From positions 1-15,491 of the forward strand of contig DAOWJX010000334.1 in NCBI GenBank assembly GCA_030640155.1: a stretch of DNA of 15,491 nt, read 5' to 3'. How positions within the stretch are numbered: the stretch's first letter is position 1; the number at the start of each line of letters is the position of its first letter. The notes beneath the pieces are model-generated. The model ran no database searches. It saw nothing but the letters and a program-made list of their open reading frames with translations, and was not told where the DNA came from. Shown piece after piece: positions 14,436 to 15,491 of this stretch. The position numbers and the translations under genes were made by a program. The stretch comes from Candidatus Aegiribacteria sp. Lineage in GTDB: Bacteria; Fermentibacterota; Fermentibacteria; Fermentibacterales; JCC-6.

Positions 14436-15491
14436 ATGGTGATCATCTCAATTGCACTTTTCGCTATGTTTCTGGTACAGCCAACTATCGAGATTACTGA
14501 TGTTCAGGATCGACCAAACGATGCCGGCGATCGCCTTCATCTGTACCTGTCCATCCCAGGTGAAGATACAGGTGATCTGGTAGCATGTGTTGTCTTCAGA
14601 AAACAGGTTGACGAACCGGATGATTACTGGAACCTTGTCCTTTCAGAAACTCTTCCTCTTGAAGAGGAATTTCTGGTCGATGGATACGATCCTGATTTTA
14701 TCATTGAACCGGGCGTCCGATATATGTTCAGGCCTGCTGCAATAACTATGGCAGGAGATACACTGGTCGGTGAGGTCTTTGTATCACCTGTAACTGCAAA
14801 AGGGGAAATATTCAATACGGGTGAAACATCGGTTCTGGTAGCGGGATCACTCTTCATCCTTCTTATTTTCTACTATTTTGGAAAAGCTCAGCGCGGACAG
14901 AAAATGTATCTAAGACCAATTGCAGGGATCGAAGCTATTGATGAGGCGATTGGAAGAGCAACCGAGATGGGTAAACCGATATTGTATGTTCCAGGTCTTT
15001 CCACAATTGCAGATGTTGCCACTATCGCCAGCCTTACAATTCTCGGGAGAGTTGCGAAGAAGGTTGCTGAATATCAGACTCCGCTGCTGGTTCCAAATCG
15101 TAATCCCATCGTCTATACAGTAGCTGAAGAATGCGTCAAGCAGGCGTACCTTGAAGCAGGGCGTCCTGACTCGTACGATCCTGATTCAGTTTTCTTCCTG
15201 ACACAGAGCCAGTTCGCCTTTGTGGCTGGTGTCAACGGAATCATGATGAGAGAGAGACCGGCCACCAACTTCTACCTTGGCATGTTCTACGCTGAATCTC
15301 TCATACTTGCTGAAACGGGATCGCTTTCCGGAGCGATACAGATCGCCGGAACCGATGCTGTAACGCAGCTTCCATTCTTTATTACCACATGTGACTATAC
15401 CTTGATCGGAGAAGAACTGTATGCTGCAAGCGCTTATCTTGGACGGGAACCCAAGCAGATAGGAGCTGTCAAAGGGCAGGATGCCTGCAAG
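14436..15491 (+). CDS. Membrane-anchored fibronectin-like/DUF6754-type protein, copy B, cut by the window end
   Basis: The first 352 residues of a paralogue of the protein at 7517, open to the last base. Order: short hydrophobic leader (1-14, IISIALFAMFLV, without the usual N-terminal Lys or Arg), a fibronectin-like domain (about 18-125, TDVQDRPNDAGDRL...DGYDPDFIIEPGVRYMF), a TM helix (about 132-148, ending FYYFGKAQRG), then the cytoplasmic DUF6754-type domain. From the TM helix to the end I count 17 differences from copy A in 219 aligned residues. The fibronectin-like domain is far more diverged, and the acidic linker of copy A is absent. The missing end should be about 38 residues with one TM helix. 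The ATG follows AAAGGA by 6 nt. If copy A's order is repeated, three more membrane-protein genes should lie beyond the window. Confidence 0.85.
   Translation, partial: MVIISIALFAMFLVQPTIEITDVQDRPNDAGDRLHLYLSIPGEDTGDLVACVVFRKQVDEPDDYWNLVLSETLPLEEEFLVDGYDPDFIIEPGVRYMFRPAAITMAGDTLVGEVFVSPVTAKGEIFNTGETSVLVAGSLFILLIFYYFGKAQRGQKMYLRPIAGIEAIDEAIGRATEMGKPILYVPGLSTIADVATIASLTILGRVAKKVAEYQTPLLVPNRNPIVYTVAEECVKQAYLEAGRPDSYDPDSVFFLTQSQFAFVAGVNGIMMRERPATNFYLGMFYAESLILAETGSLSGAIQIAGTDAVTQLPFFITTCDYTLIGEELYAASAYLGREPKQIGAVKGQDACK

Overview
The window is a stretch of bacterial chromosome, moderately AT-rich and densely coded almost entirely on the + strand. It has Shine-Dalgarno-led genes, frequent GTG and TTG starts, a tRNA with an encoded CCA end, and recognisable sigma-70-type promoters. 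No gene names the species. Split transketolase subunits, a TIGR02757 protein and DUF6754-type membrane proteins point to an uncultivated lineage; I would guess Fermentibacteria or a neighbouring FCB-type candidate phylum, but that is inference from family recall only.

Region 1 (1-1055): the tail of an unidentified protein is translationally coupled (GTGA overlap) to deoC. A strong, apparently bidirectional hairpin terminator follows. Opposite it lies a probable 29-residue single-pass membrane protein on the - strand with a textbook ribosome binding site, too small for ordinary gene calling.

Region 2 (1056-6465): pcrA/uvrD helicase, then transaldolase, a cysteine-rich conserved protein of unknown role, and the N- and C-terminal transketolase subunits joined by an ATGA overlap. 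With deoC, which also releases glyceraldehyde-3-phosphate, this is a non-oxidative pentose-phosphate and deoxyribose salvage neighbourhood with a repair helicase in it.

Region 3 (6478-11146): a well-formed promoter precedes a serA-like D-3-phosphoglycerate dehydrogenase. A tight four-gene membrane cassette of unknown function follows: (a) a signal peptide, fibronectin-like domain, TM segment and cytoplasmic DUF6754-type domain; (b) a six-TM protein; (c) a protein with a large extracytoplasmic domain between two TM helices; (d) another polytopic protein. The gaps are 34, 24, 0 and 3 nt, so one transcript is likely. This cassette is the best candidate here for an undescribed system.

Region 4 (11157-12273): a long imperfect palindrome (REPIN-like) overlaps the start of a TIGR02757/DUF2400 gene. 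Then come a tRNA-Phe(GAA) with its own promoter and a second, unrelated palindrome pair just downstream of the tRNA.

Region 5 (12274-15491): a small coiled-coil/two-TM protein on the - strand diverges from a glycosyltransferase and GNAT acetyltransferase pair. The window ends inside a second DUF6754-type protein. Its TM and cytoplasmic domain are about 92% identical to the first copy (17 differences in 219 hand-aligned residues), while its extracytoplasmic domain is strongly diverged.

No CRISPR array, insertion sequence, rRNA or phage gene was seen.
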